Assembly (NCBI GenBank): GCA_947478745.1
Contig: CANJXE010000005.1
Location: forward strand, 1 to 37,911
Direction of reading: 5' to 3'
DNA: 37,911 nucleotides
DNA from: Actinomycetota bacterium
GTDB lineage: Bacteria; Actinomycetota; Thermoleophilia; Gaiellales; F1-60-MAGs149
Part shown: positions 15,791 through 23,292 of the stretch, piece after piece
Layout: the number at the start of each line of letters is the position of its first letter
How positions within the stretch are numbered: the first letter of the stretch is position 1
Notes under the pieces: model-generated
The model's input: only the letters and a program-made list of their open reading frames with translations
Told to the model about the DNA's origin: nothing
Databases searched by the model: none
Program-made: the position numbers and the translations under genes

Positions 15791-16542
15791 GCTTCCAGCC
15801 CGAGCAGCCCACCAGCGAGATGCCCGTCATCGGCGAGCCCTTCTTCGAGGCGGCCCTGCCGGGCGCGGATGTCGCGCGCTGCCCGGCCTGCCTGTCGCCC
15901 GTCCGTGCCGACCAGCGCTACTGCCTCGAGTGCGGCGAGCGCCTGCAGGTCGACGAGATCCCGCCGCCGCCCGGTGGCGGCTCGGCGCTCGCCAACCGCT
16001 CGACCCGCCTGCTCGCCGTCGCCGCGATCATCCTAATCGTCGTCGGCATCGGCTTGGCCTGGGTGGCGCTGCGCACGACGTCGAACGGCGAGGACTCGAC
16101 CACATCGACGGCGACCGCGCCCACAACGGCTGCGACCGACACGGGCATCACCGACACGGGCATCACGGACACCGGCATCACCGACACCGGCATCACCGAT
16201 ACCGGCGTGACGGACACCGGCATCACAGATACGGGCGCCACGGACACGGGTGCCGCTGCTGGTGGCTGGCCGGCCGGGCAGACCGGCTGGGCCGTGATCC
16301 TCGCCTCCAAGAGCCAGTCGCAGTTCCAGGAGACGGACGCGCAGACGATCGCCACTGCGGCGTCGAGCGCCGGCGTGCCCATGACCGGCGTCCTCGATTC
16401 CTCGCAGTTCCCAACGCTCAACCCGGGCTACTGGGCGGTCTTCTCGGGCCCGTACGCGACCAAGGACGAGGCGCAGTCTGCGGCGACGACGATCCAGGGT
16501 CAGGGCTATCCCGACGCGTACGCGCGTCAGGTCCAGCCGTAG
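15787..16542 (+). CDS. Zinc-ribbon, single-helix membrane protein with TDTG repeats and SPOR-like end
   Basis: Protein of 251 aa. A cytoplasmic zinc ribbon (Cys32, Cys35, Cys46, Cys49) is followed by a proline/glycine linker, one transmembrane helix (~74-95), a Thr/Ser-rich segment, eight TDTG(I/V/A) pentads at 117-156, and a C-terminal domain (~165-250). The last contains GWAVILASKSQSQFQETDAQTIA and YWAVFSGPYATKDEAQSAATTIQGQGYPDAYARQV. That pattern matches SPOR domains, which bind denuded septal peptidoglycan. A role at the cell envelope or division site is inferred. The ATGA overlap couples it to the upstream gene. Confidence 0.78.
   Translation: MSFQPEQPTSEMPVIGEPFFEAALPGADVARCPACLSPVRADQRYCLECGERLQVDEIPPPPGGGSALANRSTRLLAVAAIILIVVGIGLAWVALRTTSNGEDSTTSTATAPTTAATDTGITDTGITDTGITDTGITDTGVTDTGITDTGATDTGAAAGGWPAGQTGWAVILASKSQSQFQETDAQTIATAASSAGVPMTGVLDSSQFPTLNPGYWAVFSGPYATKDEAQSAATTIQGQGYPDAYARQVQP
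16135..16254 (+). repeat. Eight 15-bp tandem repeats (TDTG pentads)
   Basis: Eight consecutive 15-bp units encode TDTGI (x4), TDTGV, TDTGI and TDTGA (x2). They are in frame between the membrane helix and SPOR-like domain, where they act as a spacer. The unit number is likely to vary between strains. Confidence 0.9.
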
Positions 16543-16594
16543 CGCACGCCGCCCGGCTCCCGCCAAATCGCCGCAACCCACCGACGGTGGCGCT

Positions 16595-16610
16595 TGTGAT
16601 ATTTCGCACA
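16595..16610. promoter_or_regulatory. CRP-like palindrome
   Basis: TGTGA-N6-GCACA differs by one base from the CRP/Cmr-type consensus TGTGA-N6-TCACA. It lies 5 bp upstream of the -35 of the promoter at 16616-16644. Confidence 0.4.
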
Positions 16611-16615
16611 AAACC

Positions 16616-16644
16616 TTGTGCCGCGAACGTATCACCGCTACAGT
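16616..16644 (+). promoter_or_regulatory. Sigma-70-type promoter
   Basis: TTGTGC at 16616-16621 and TACAGT at 16639-16644 with a 17-bp spacer. It would drive the gene at 16753 with a leader of about 100 bases. Confidence 0.55.
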
Positions 16645-16752
16645 GCGGTCTACGCGCTTAGCAGGTTATGCCCGCGGAGCGCACCGCTTGTACCCCGATC
16701 GCACGAAGCTCGACCTCGTGCGGCTTCCATCCACTCCCCTCTGGAGTTCCTT

Positions 16753-17166
16753 ATGTACCGCTTCAGCCGCCAGATCTTCGTTGAGATCAAGGACGCAGTC
16801 GATCCCTCCCCCGACACCGTGTCGGTCCCGGAGGCGCGCCGCCGCATCCTGGCCGCCTGCGAGAGCACGATCGAGCGCCTCGCCCGCGATTCCCGCTACT
16901 TCCCGAAGCCGGCCCGCAGCCTCTTCCAGGAGATCCGCTACTACTTCCCGATCACCGAGCAGGCCCGTGTCTACTACACGGTCGAGCGCTACATCGGCCT
17001 CGCGCAGGACTTCATCCGCGACGAGATCGAGCGCCACGGCGAAGGCGTCGTCGCCCCGTGTCGCGCCACGACGCGCAAGGGCAAGCCGTGCCAGCGCACG
17101 CCGCTGCCCGGCCGTGAGTACTGCCCCTCGCACTCCCACCTCGAAGAGGTCGTGCTCAGCGCGTAA
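16753..17166 (+). CDS. Small protein with C-terminal Cys/His zinc-knuckle-like motif
   Basis: Protein of 137 aa from ATG 16753 (GGAG upstream). The N-terminal ~95 residues are helical and charged (PEARRRILAACESTIERLARD..., YYFPITEQARVYYTVERYIGLAQDFIRDEIERHG). The C-terminus CRATTRKGKPCQRTPLPG then REYCPSH has the Cys-x7-Cys...Cys-x2-His pattern of a small metal-binding domain common as a C-terminal add-on (DUF5763-like, from memory). Expression appears to come from its own promoter with a ~100-base leader and a CRP-like site. Function unknown. Confidence 0.75.
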   Translation: MYRFSRQIFVEIKDAVDPSPDTVSVPEARRRILAACESTIERLARDSRYFPKPARSLFQEIRYYFPITEQARVYYTVERYIGLAQDFIRDEIERHGEGVVAPCRATTRKGKPCQRTPLPGREYCPSHSHLEEVVLSA

Positions 17167-17193
17167 CCCCGCAAGGGATTCCAGAGACTGGTT

Positions 17194-17225
17194 GAAGGCC
17201 TCGGAGCTCCGGCTCCGGGGCCTTC
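17194..17225. terminator. Strong intrinsic terminator between convergent genes
   Basis: A 14-bp stem with one G-U pair (17194-17207 with 17212-17225), a TCCG loop, then GCCGTTTCT. It lies between the 16753 gene and the end of dinB. Confidence 0.8.
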
Positions 17226-17232
17226 GCCGTTT

Positions 17233-18312
17233 CTAGGCCGATTCGTCCTCGAGCGGCAGGTGCAGCTGCTCGCCCTTCACGAGCCGGGAGACGCTGACCC
17301 CGAGCAGGCGAATCGGCGGCGGCCGATCGCGCAACGCGCGCTGCAGAGCCAGCTCGGCCAGGCGTGTGATCTCGGTCGGATCGCCCGTCGGCTGCCCCGC
17401 GGAGGTGGCCCGCGACAGGATGCGGAAGTCCGGGTAGCGCAGCTTGACCGTCACCGTCCGCGCGACCAGACCCTCCTTCAGCATCCGCTCGGTGGCGCCG
17501 ACCGCCATGCGCGCGGCGTGCTCAGAGAGGATCGCGGGATCACCGATGTCGTGGTCGAACGTCTCCTCGTTGCCGATCGTCACCGACGGGCCGCTCGCCG
17601 CCACCACCGGGCGCGGATCGATGCCGCGGGCGCGCTCGCGCAGGTCGCGCCCGGTCGCACCGGGCAGGATCAGGCGCAGGCTCTCATCGTCGAGGTCGGC
17701 GAGCTGGCCGATGCGCTCCAGCCCCGCGACCTGCAGCCGCTTGTCGGCCTTGGGCCCGATCCCCGGCAATGCGCGCAGCGGCAGCGGCGCCAGGAACTCT
17801 TCCTCGCGACCGGCCGCGACCACCACGAGACCGACGGGCTTGTCGGCATCGGACGCGATCTTCGCGACCGTCTTGCCGGTGCCGCAGCCGAACGATGCGC
17901 CGAGGCCCGTCTCCGCGCGGATCCGGCGCTGCAGCGCCAGCAGGAAGCGGCGCGCCTCGCCCGCCGTTGGGGCGATGTCGGCGAGATCGAGATAGCCCTC
18001 GTCGATGCCGACCTGCTCGACCACGGGAACCGCAGCGCGCACCAGCGCCCACAGCCCCTCGGAGTGCCGCTTGTAGCGCGCCATGTCCGGACGGACGACG
18101 ACCGCACTGGGGCAGCGGCGATGAGCCTCGGCCGAGCTCATCGCCGAGCGGATGCCGAACGCGCGAGCCTCGTAGGAGGCCGTGGCCACCACGCCGCGGC
18201 CGAGCGGATCCCCACCCACCACGAGTGGCACGCCAGCCAGCGCGGGATTCTCGAGCACCTCGACGGCGGCGAAGAACGCATCGAGGTCGAGATGGGCGAC
18301 GACGCGGCGCAT
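17233..18312 (-). CDS. dinB: DNA polymerase IV (Y-family)
   Basis: Translesion DNA polymerase of 359 aa. The N-terminal HLDLDAFFAAVE carries the first metal-binding Asp, and VGIDEGYLDL supplies Asp104/Glu105. The thumb has the helix-hairpin-helix LPGIGPKADKRLQ. The little-finger domain ends in QLHLPLED, a good beta-clamp-binding motif. The start is ATG 18312 because TACGGT on the minus strand lies 7 bases upstream, which removes 11 residues from the longest frame. It is divergent from a PafBC-like WYL regulator, a family that in mycobacteria activates DNA-damage genes. Confidence 0.93.
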   Translation of the reverse strand: MRRVVAHLDLDAFFAAVEVLENPALAGVPLVVGGDPLGRGVVATASYEARAFGIRSAMSSAEAHRRCPSAVVVRPDMARYKRHSEGLWALVRAAVPVVEQVGIDEGYLDLADIAPTAGEARRFLLALQRRIRAETGLGASFGCGTGKTVAKIASDADKPVGLVVVAAGREEEFLAPLPLRALPGIGPKADKRLQVAGLERIGQLADLDDESLRLILPGATGRDLRERARGIDPRPVVAASGPSVTIGNEETFDHDIGDPAILSEHAARMAVGATERMLKEGLVARTVTVKLRYPDFRILSRATSAGQPTGDPTEITRLAELALQRALRDRPPPIRLLGVSVSRLVKGEQLHLPLEDESA

Positions 18313-18319
18313 GCAGACG

Positions 18320-18325
18320 ACCGTA
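18320..18325 (-). promoter_or_regulatory. -10 hexamer of leaderless dinB
   Basis: TACGGT on the minus strand, 7 bases before ATG 18312. Confidence 0.55.
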
Positions 18326-18338
18326 CCACCCCGTTTCC

Positions 18339-18353
18339 CCCGCAAATAGCGGG
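18339..18353. promoter_or_regulatory. Inverted repeat at the dinB -35 position
   Basis: CCCGC-AAATA-GCGGG, a perfect 5+5 inverted repeat. It covers the expected -35 of dinB in the intergenic region shared with the WYL regulator, so it is a candidate operator. It is not a LexA box of the actinobacterial type. Confidence 0.35.
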
Positions 18354-18405
18354 TTTTCGGTGTCGTGCGCGGCTGGAGACCCGCGCAGCGTTCGGCGTTT
18401 CTGCC

Positions 18406-18411
18406 TATGCT
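18406..18411 (+). promoter_or_regulatory. -10 hexamer upstream of leaderless small ORF and WYL gene
   Basis: TATGCT, 8 bases before ATG 18420. Confidence 0.5.
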
Positions 18412-18419
18412 CTCCCCCC

Positions 18420-18464
18420 ATGAGAGCTGGGAAATCGCATGGCCGCAAGGGTGCTGGCCGTTGA
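18420..18464 (+). CDS. Leaderless 14-codon upstream ORF
   Basis: ATG 18420 begins 8 bases after TATGCT and encodes MRAGKSHGRKGAGR, a basic peptide. Its TGA (18462-18464) overlaps the TTG start of the WYL gene (18461-18463). This arrangement predicts translation of the short ORF by a leaderless mechanism and coupled re-initiation at TTG. Inference only; no homologue is known to me. Confidence 0.45.
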   Translation: MRAGKSHGRKGAGR

Positions 18465-20530
18465 GTCACGACGCCGACAAGCTGATCCGGCAGCTCTCGC
18501 TGGTCGCGTACATCATGGCCGAGAAGCGGCCGATCACCGCCCGCGACGCCAAGAACGCCGTCGAGGGCTACTACGACATGTCGGACGAGGCCTTCGCCCG
18601 TCGCTTCTACGCCGATCGCGCCGAGCTGCTGGCCCTCGGCGTGCCGATCAAGTCGAACCGCGATGAGTTCACCGGCGAGGAGCTCTACACGCTGACGCGC
18701 GAGAACTACTTCCTCCCGCCGCTCCACCTGACCGACCGCGAGCTCGCCGCTCTCAACACGAGCCTGTTCCTGCTCGAGGGCCAGTTCGCGTACGCCGCAC
18801 CGCTGCGCCTCGCGCTGCAGAACCTCGCGCTCGGCCGACCCGGCGTGCTCGAGCAGTCGCCCGCCATCGGCGTGTCGCTCGACCTCTCCGGCGGCGGCCA
18901 CTCCCCCGAGATCGCCGCCCGCCTCGCCAAGCTCGAGGGTGCGATCTCGAAGCAGAAGACGATCGTCTTCTCGTACTTCGCGATCAGCACGGGCCAGGAG
19001 AAGTCGCGCACCGTCGATCCCTACGGCCTCTACTTCTCCGACTCGAACTGGTACCTCGTCGGGCAGGACCACGACCGCGACGCGATCCGCAACTTCCGCG
19101 TCTCGCGCATCCGCGGCGACATGCGCTTCCACACCCGCAAGGAGCGCGACTTCCGGCGCCCCGTCGATTTCGATCCCGCGACGTACCGCGATCGCGCACC
19201 GTGGTCGCTCGACGAGCCCGTCGGCGAGGCCACGATGTACGTCGCACCGAGCGCAGCCTGGCTCGTCGACCGCCTGTTCAACAAGCACGGCGAGGTCACG
19301 ACGCACGAGGATCGCTCCGCCACGTTCGAGACGCAGTACAGCGACGTCGAGCGCCTCGTCGAGTGGATCCTGGGCCTCGGCGGCCAGGTTCTGCCGCTCG
19401 GCCCGAGCGAGCTCGTCAGCGCCGTCGTCGAGGCGCTCGAGAACGTCCGCGACGCGCACGCCGGCGACCCGCCGAGCATCGCCACGCCGAAGAAGATCGT
19501 CACCGAGCCCGAGGCGCCCGTCGCCCGCCCGTCGAACCCGGTCGCCCCCGAGCGCTTTGCCGTGCTCCAGGCGCTGCTCGCCGACCTCCTCGAGACGTGC
19601 GGCACCGACCAGAGCGGCAGTATCGCCTCCTCGGTCCTGCAGGATCGCTACAAGATCGACGACGAGGAGATGATCGAGCAGATCAACCTCCTCAACCTCG
19701 TCAACTTCGGCGGTGGCTGCTACGCCGTCTACGCCGAGCTCGACGACGAGGGCATGATCAACGTCCAGAAGGAGCTGTACGGCGAGGACTTCCGCCGCCC
19801 GGCCCGCCTGTCGCCCCTCGAGGCCAAGGCGATCCTGATGGCGCTCGACCTCGTCGGCCCGCAGATCGCCGGCGCCACCAACTCCACCCTCGCCAGCGTG
19901 CGCGAGAAGGTCGAGATCGCGTGCGGCGGCGGCGTCCCCGGCGGCCAGCCCTCGACGACCGTCGATGTCGGCGCCCCCGAGGACGTCATCGGCGAGATCT
20001 CCTGGGCGATCGAGCGCAACCGCCTCGTCCGCATCACCTACCTGTCGCGCACCTCGAACGAGGTCGCCGAGCGCGTCATCGAGCCGTACAAACTCCGTGG
20101 CGTCAACTCCGACTGGTACATCGAGGCGTGGGACGTCGGCGCCGAGGGCGAGCGCACGTTCCGTATCGACCGCATCCAGACCGCCGACCGGCTCAAGGAG
20201 TCGTTCGAGCCGCGCGAGGGGCTCACGAACCTCGCCGAGCAGCGGAGCCTGGGCGGCACCAAGGGCTCCGTCAGCGTCTGGTTCTCGCCGCGCATCGCCC
20301 TCCGCGAGTCCGAGAAGCGCACCGGCGCCTCGCAGCTGCGCGATGGCGCGATCCTCGACACGATCACGTTCGACTCCGAGCGCTGGCTCGAGGACGAGGT
20401 CATCAAGTACCGCGGCGACGCCGTGCTGATCGAGCCGGCTGCTCTGCGCGCCCGGGTCGCCCGTCGCGCGACGCAGATCCTCAAGGAGGTCAAGGGCGCC
20501 AAGCGCCTGGCCTCCAAGAGTCGCCGCTGA
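18461..20530 (+). CDS. WYL-domain transcriptional regulator, fused PafB-PafC type
   Basis: Protein of 689 aa with two tandem halves. The first starts SHDADKLIRQLSLVAYIMAEKRPITARDAKNAVEGY (winged helix, residues ~3-65) and includes the WYL-type strand DSNWYLVGQDHDRDAIRNFRVSRI. The second starts PERFAVLQALLADLLETCG and has RLVRITYLS and VNSDWYIEAWDVGAEGERTFRIDRI. PafB and PafC are separate adjacent proteins in mycobacteria and fused in some Actinobacteria. They act as a heterodimeric activator of the LexA-independent DNA-damage response. Proteasome genes are not adjacent here. The TTG 18461 start overlaps the upstream ORF stop, with AAGGG upstream. ATG 18407 lies within the -10 and is unlikely. 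Confidence 0.85.
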   Translation: MSHDADKLIRQLSLVAYIMAEKRPITARDAKNAVEGYYDMSDEAFARRFYADRAELLALGVPIKSNRDEFTGEELYTLTRENYFLPPLHLTDRELAALNTSLFLLEGQFAYAAPLRLALQNLALGRPGVLEQSPAIGVSLDLSGGGHSPEIAARLAKLEGAISKQKTIVFSYFAISTGQEKSRTVDPYGLYFSDSNWYLVGQDHDRDAIRNFRVSRIRGDMRFHTRKERDFRRPVDFDPATYRDRAPWSLDEPVGEATMYVAPSAAWLVDRLFNKHGEVTTHEDRSATFETQYSDVERLVEWILGLGGQVLPLGPSELVSAVVEALENVRDAHAGDPPSIATPKKIVTEPEAPVARPSNPVAPERFAVLQALLADLLETCGTDQSGSIASSVLQDRYKIDDEEMIEQINLLNLVNFGGGCYAVYAELDDEGMINVQKELYGEDFRRPARLSPLEAKAILMALDLVGPQIAGATNSTLASVREKVEIACGGGVPGGQPSTTVDVGAPEDVIGEISWAIERNRLVRITYLSRTSNEVAERVIEPYKLRGVNSDWYIEAWDVGAEGERTFRIDRIQTADRLKESFEPREGLTNLAEQRSLGGTKGSVSVWFSPRIALRESEKRTGASQLRDGAILDTITFDSERWLEDEVIKYRGDAVLIEPAALRARVARRATQILKEVKGAKRLASKSRR

Positions 20531-20538
20531 TCCTCGTG

Positions 20539-21474
20539 ATGGCGACGGACCGCATGACCACAGACACCGCCATCAAGACCGTCGTGCTGACCGGACCCTC
20601 GCGGGGCCTTGGACGCGCGACGACGCTTGCGATCGCCCGGGATGGCCACCGGCTCGTGCTGATCGGACGCCCCTCCTCGGGGTTCGACTCGATCCGTCGG
20701 GAGGCGTTGGACGCGGGAGCGGCCGAGGTCGTCATGCTCGAGGCCGATCTGCAGTCCGTCGCAAGCATCCGTTCTGCCGGTGCGGAGATCGCCGCACGTG
20801 TCGAGCGCGGTGCACTGCCGGCGATCGACGCGTTCATCGGCAGCGCCGGCATGCGCTCCGCGAATGGCCGTACCGCCACCGCCGACGGCCTCGAGGCCAC
20901 GTTCGCGGTCAACGTCCTCGCCAATGTCATCCTCGTCGACGCGCTGCTCCCGGCGCTCGCGCCCGCAGCGCACATCGTGCTGGTCGGGAGCGTCCTGCAC
21001 CGCGGCGCATTCCCCTTCACCCTCGTCAATCCCGCTCCGGTCTGGACCGCCCCGCACGACCTCGCCCAGCCCAACGGTGCAGACAGCGATGCGGCCGGCG
21101 CGCGCGCCTACGCCACGTCGAAGCTGGCGGTCAACTATCTCGTCCACGAGCTCCAGCGGCAGGTCCCGGACGGAGTGCGCGTCAACGTCTACGCACCAGG
21201 GCTGGTCGTCGGCACCGGCATCGTGCGCGAGCTCAGCCCCTTCAAGGTCTTCGTCTGGGAGAAGGTGATGCCCGCGGTTCGCTTCCCGCTGATGACGGAC
21301 GAGCCGACGAGCACGGATCTGCTGGCCGCGTTCGCGCTCGGCGAGTCCCATCCCGAGGCGCGCGCACAGTACGTGGAGCTGGACAAGGCGATTGCCGCAA
21401 GCAAGGCGTCGTCGGATCCTCAGCGCGAGGCCGAGCTGCTCGTGGCCTGCAGGGCGATCGCCGGCTCGCTGTAG
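20539..21474 (+). CDS. Short-chain dehydrogenase/reductase
   Basis: NAD(P)-dependent oxidoreductase of 311 aa. The cofactor motif is modified but present (VVLTGPSRGLGRA). NVLAN, VLVGSV with the catalytic Ser, and YATSK with Tyr/Lys follow in order. The long C-terminal part resembles retinol-dehydrogenase/WW-oxidoreductase-like SDRs. It follows the WYL regulator after 8 bp on the same strand, so co-transcription is likely. ATG 20554 is an alternative start. The substrate is unknown. Confidence 0.85.
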   Translation: MATDRMTTDTAIKTVVLTGPSRGLGRATTLAIARDGHRLVLIGRPSSGFDSIRREALDAGAAEVVMLEADLQSVASIRSAGAEIAARVERGALPAIDAFIGSAGMRSANGRTATADGLEATFAVNVLANVILVDALLPALAPAAHIVLVGSVLHRGAFPFTLVNPAPVWTAPHDLAQPNGADSDAAGARAYATSKLAVNYLVHELQRQVPDGVRVNVYAPGLVVGTGIVRELSPFKVFVWEKVMPAVRFPLMTDEPTSTDLLAAFALGESHPEARAQYVELDKAIAASKASSDPQREAELLVACRAIAGSL

Positions 21475-21510
21475 GACGCCGCGGCGTCCCGCCGCCCGAT
21501 CGTCTCGTCG

Positions 21511-22509
21511 CTAGCGCAGCGCGCGTCGTGCGGCCGGGCTGAGGATCGGGTCGTCGATATCGAGGAACGGTCGCGCCAGCTCGCGGTACTCACGCGGCCC
21601 GTTGCCGAGCGCCAGCAGCGCGTTGCGCTTGAGGTAGCGCCCGTCGAGGTCCGGCACGTAGAGGCGGCGGTAGCGCTCGAGCAGATCCTCCTCGGAGGCC
21701 TCGAGCCACGCGTCGAGGCGCACCCAGCCGTCGTCTGAGGGTGCGCGGTCGGTGCGTCGCTCGGTCGGGCCGGCGTTGTACGGGCAGACGTCCTGGCAGA
21801 TGTCGCAGCCGTAGACCTGGTCGCCCATGCCCTCGGCGGCCTCCTCGGGCACCTCGCGGCGGCTCTGGGTCCAGTAGGAGATGCACTGCTCGGCGTTGAG
21901 GACGTACTCCTCGTCGAGCGCGCCGGTCGGGCAGGCGTCGATGCAGAGGGTGCAGGAGCCGCAGCCCTGCCGGACGGGCTCGGGCAGCTCGTAGTCGAGC
22001 GGCGCGTCGGTGATCAGCGTGCCGATCGAGACGAACGAGCCGAGACCGGGCGCGATCGCCATCGTGTTCTTGCCGCCGAACGTCAGGCCGGCCCGGCGCG
22101 CGCCCTCGCGGTCGACGTGGTGGTTGGCATCGACGTGGACGACGCTGCGGAAGCCCTCGGCCTTGAGCGCATCACGCACGCGGCCGAGCGCATCGCGCAG
22201 CGTCGAGTAGGGATCGCCCCACGCGTAGCGCGGCAGGCGCCCGACCGGCCCGTCGGGCCGCGGCGTAGCGGGCTCCCAGATCGGCAGCACGGCGCTGATC
22301 ACCGTCTGCGCGTTGCGCACCGCCAGCTCGGGGTGGCACGAGACCTCGGGTCGCGCGGCGGTGAAGCGCATGTCGGCCCACAGCCCGCGCTCCACCCGAT
22401 CGCGCAGAGCGGCCTCGACCTCGGTGTACGCCTCGGCCGGCGCGGCGCCGAGCAGGATGTCGTCCTCGTGGACGAGCGCGGCGAGCGCCTTGAGGGACGG
22501 GTTGGACAT
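21511..22509 (-). CDS. queG: Epoxyqueuosine reductase
   Basis: Cobalamin- and Fe-S-dependent enzyme of 332 aa that reduces epoxyqueuosine to queuosine at tRNA position 34. Two 4Fe-4S sites are present: CGSCTLCIDACP (Cys 183, 186, 189, 193) and CDICQDVCPYN (Cys 235, 238, 242). The upstream active-site block is VDANHHVDRE...GLTFGGKNTM. RYLKRNALLALGNG at the end fits the C-terminal HEAT-like repeat. The start is ATG 22509, 6 bases after TACCCT on the minus strand. No other queuosine gene is in the window. A palindromic repeat pair separates it from the divergent rnhA. Confidence 0.9.
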   Translation of the reverse strand: MSNPSLKALAALVHEDDILLGAAPAEAYTEVEAALRDRVERGLWADMRFTAARPEVSCHPELAVRNAQTVISAVLPIWEPATPRPDGPVGRLPRYAWGDPYSTLRDALGRVRDALKAEGFRSVVHVDANHHVDREGARRAGLTFGGKNTMAIAPGLGSFVSIGTLITDAPLDYELPEPVRQGCGSCTLCIDACPTGALDEEYVLNAEQCISYWTQSRREVPEEAAEGMGDQVYGCDICQDVCPYNAGPTERRTDRAPSDDGWVRLDAWLEASEEDLLERYRRLYVPDLDGRYLKRNALLALGNGPREYRELARPFLDIDDPILSPAARRALR

Positions 22510-22515
22510 GGACGG

Positions 22516-22521
22516 AGGGTA
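22516..22521 (-). promoter_or_regulatory. -10 hexamer of leaderless queG
   Basis: TACCCT on the minus strand, 6 bases before ATG 22509. The expected -35 position coincides with the outer end of the repeat arm at 22538. Confidence 0.55.
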
Positions 22522-22537
22522 TCGGGCGGCGAAGGCG

Positions 22538-22565
22538 GACACGATGGGCCCGGGCCCAAAATGTC
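22538..22565 (+). repeat. Palindromic repeat arm, pair B left
   Basis: A 28-bp unit with core GGGCCCGGGCCC at 22546-22557, outer flank GACACGAT and inner flank AAAATGTC. It differs from the reverse complement of 22719-22746 at only one position and from the 3053 arm at one position. Confidence 0.88.
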
Positions 22566-22718
22566 ACCTGCCCGCCTGCGCCGGCTCCGCCCCGCGGCCC
22601 GCTGCTCGCCGACGCACCGCGCCGCATCGCACTGCAATGCGCGCACGCGCGTGCACAAACGCTGCTCTGTCGTCGGCAACGGCGCGCGCCGGCAGACGCA
22701 CGACGCGCGCGGTGTGCC

Positions 22719-22746
22719 GACATTTAGGGCCCGGGCCCATCGTGTC
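22719..22746 (-). repeat. Palindromic repeat arm, pair B right
   Basis: Inverted partner of 22538-22565, outer flank ATCGTGTC, ending 16 bp before the rnhA -10. The 153 bp between the arms (22566-22718) are very GC-rich. I see no gene there and only short local similarity to the inside of pair A. Confidence 0.88.
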
Positions 22747-22762
22747 CGGATGCCCGGCGAAG

Positions 22763-22768
22763 TACCCT
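22763..22768 (+). promoter_or_regulatory. -10 hexamer of leaderless rnhA
   Basis: TACCCT, 7 bases before ATG 22776. Confidence 0.55.
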
Positions 22769-22775
22769 TCCGCGC

Positions 22776-23231
22776 ATGCCCGCCGCCGAAGACGAAGTCG
22801 AGATCTGGACCGACGGGGCGTGCTCCGGCAATCCCGGGCGCGGCGGCTGGGCCGCGATCCTGAAGTGGCGCGACCACAAGCACGAGATCTACGGTGGCGA
22901 GCCCGAGACGACGAACAACCGCATGGAGCTGATGGGCCTGATCAAGGGCCTCGAGACGCTCACGCGGCCGTCGAAGGTCCTGGTGGTCACCGACTCGGCG
23001 TACGTGGAGAAGGCGTTCACGCAGGGGTGGTTGAAGAACTGGCAGCGCAACGGCTGGAAGACCGCGGCCAAGAAGCCCGTCGAGAACCAGGATCTCTGGC
23101 AGGCCGCGTTGGCTGCAGCAGAGCCGCACGAGGTGCGTTTCGAGCGCGTCAAGGGCCACGCCGGCATCGAGCTGAACGAGCGCGCGGACGAGCTTGCAGT
23201 GCTCGGTCGCGACGAGTTGCGCGACTACTGA
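22776..23231 (+). CDS. rnhA: Ribonuclease HI
   Basis: Cleaves RNA in RNA-DNA hybrids. It is 151 aa, the normal length for type 1 RNase H. All four acidic catalytic residues are seen: Asp13 (WTDGACSGNPG), Glu51 (NNRMEL), Asp73 (VVTDSAYV) and Asp138 (NERADELA), plus the catalytic-loop His128 (KGHAG). The basic handle region (WLKNWQRNGWKTAAKK) is present. The ATG is set by TACCCT 7 bases upstream. Confidence 0.95.
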   Translation: MPAAEDEVEIWTDGACSGNPGRGGWAAILKWRDHKHEIYGGEPETTNNRMELMGLIKGLETLTRPSKVLVVTDSAYVEKAFTQGWLKNWQRNGWKTAAKKPVENQDLWQAALAAAEPHEVRFERVKGHAGIELNERADELAVLGRDELRDY

Positions 23232-23292
23232 CAGGTCTTTCGCCGATCTGGGGTATGCTGCCGCAGCATTCCTACAGGGAGATACAGGACTC

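Noticed and set aside
16135-16254. Short direct repeats as a CRISPR array
   Set aside because: The 15-bp units are contiguous, without spacers, and in frame as TDTG pentads.
18365-18460. Longer N-terminus for the WYL protein, from an upstream start such as ATG 18407
   Set aside because: ATG 18407 is inside the TATGCT hexamer. Homologues begin near SHDADKLIRQ as far as I recall, and TTG 18461 overlaps the upstream ORF stop.
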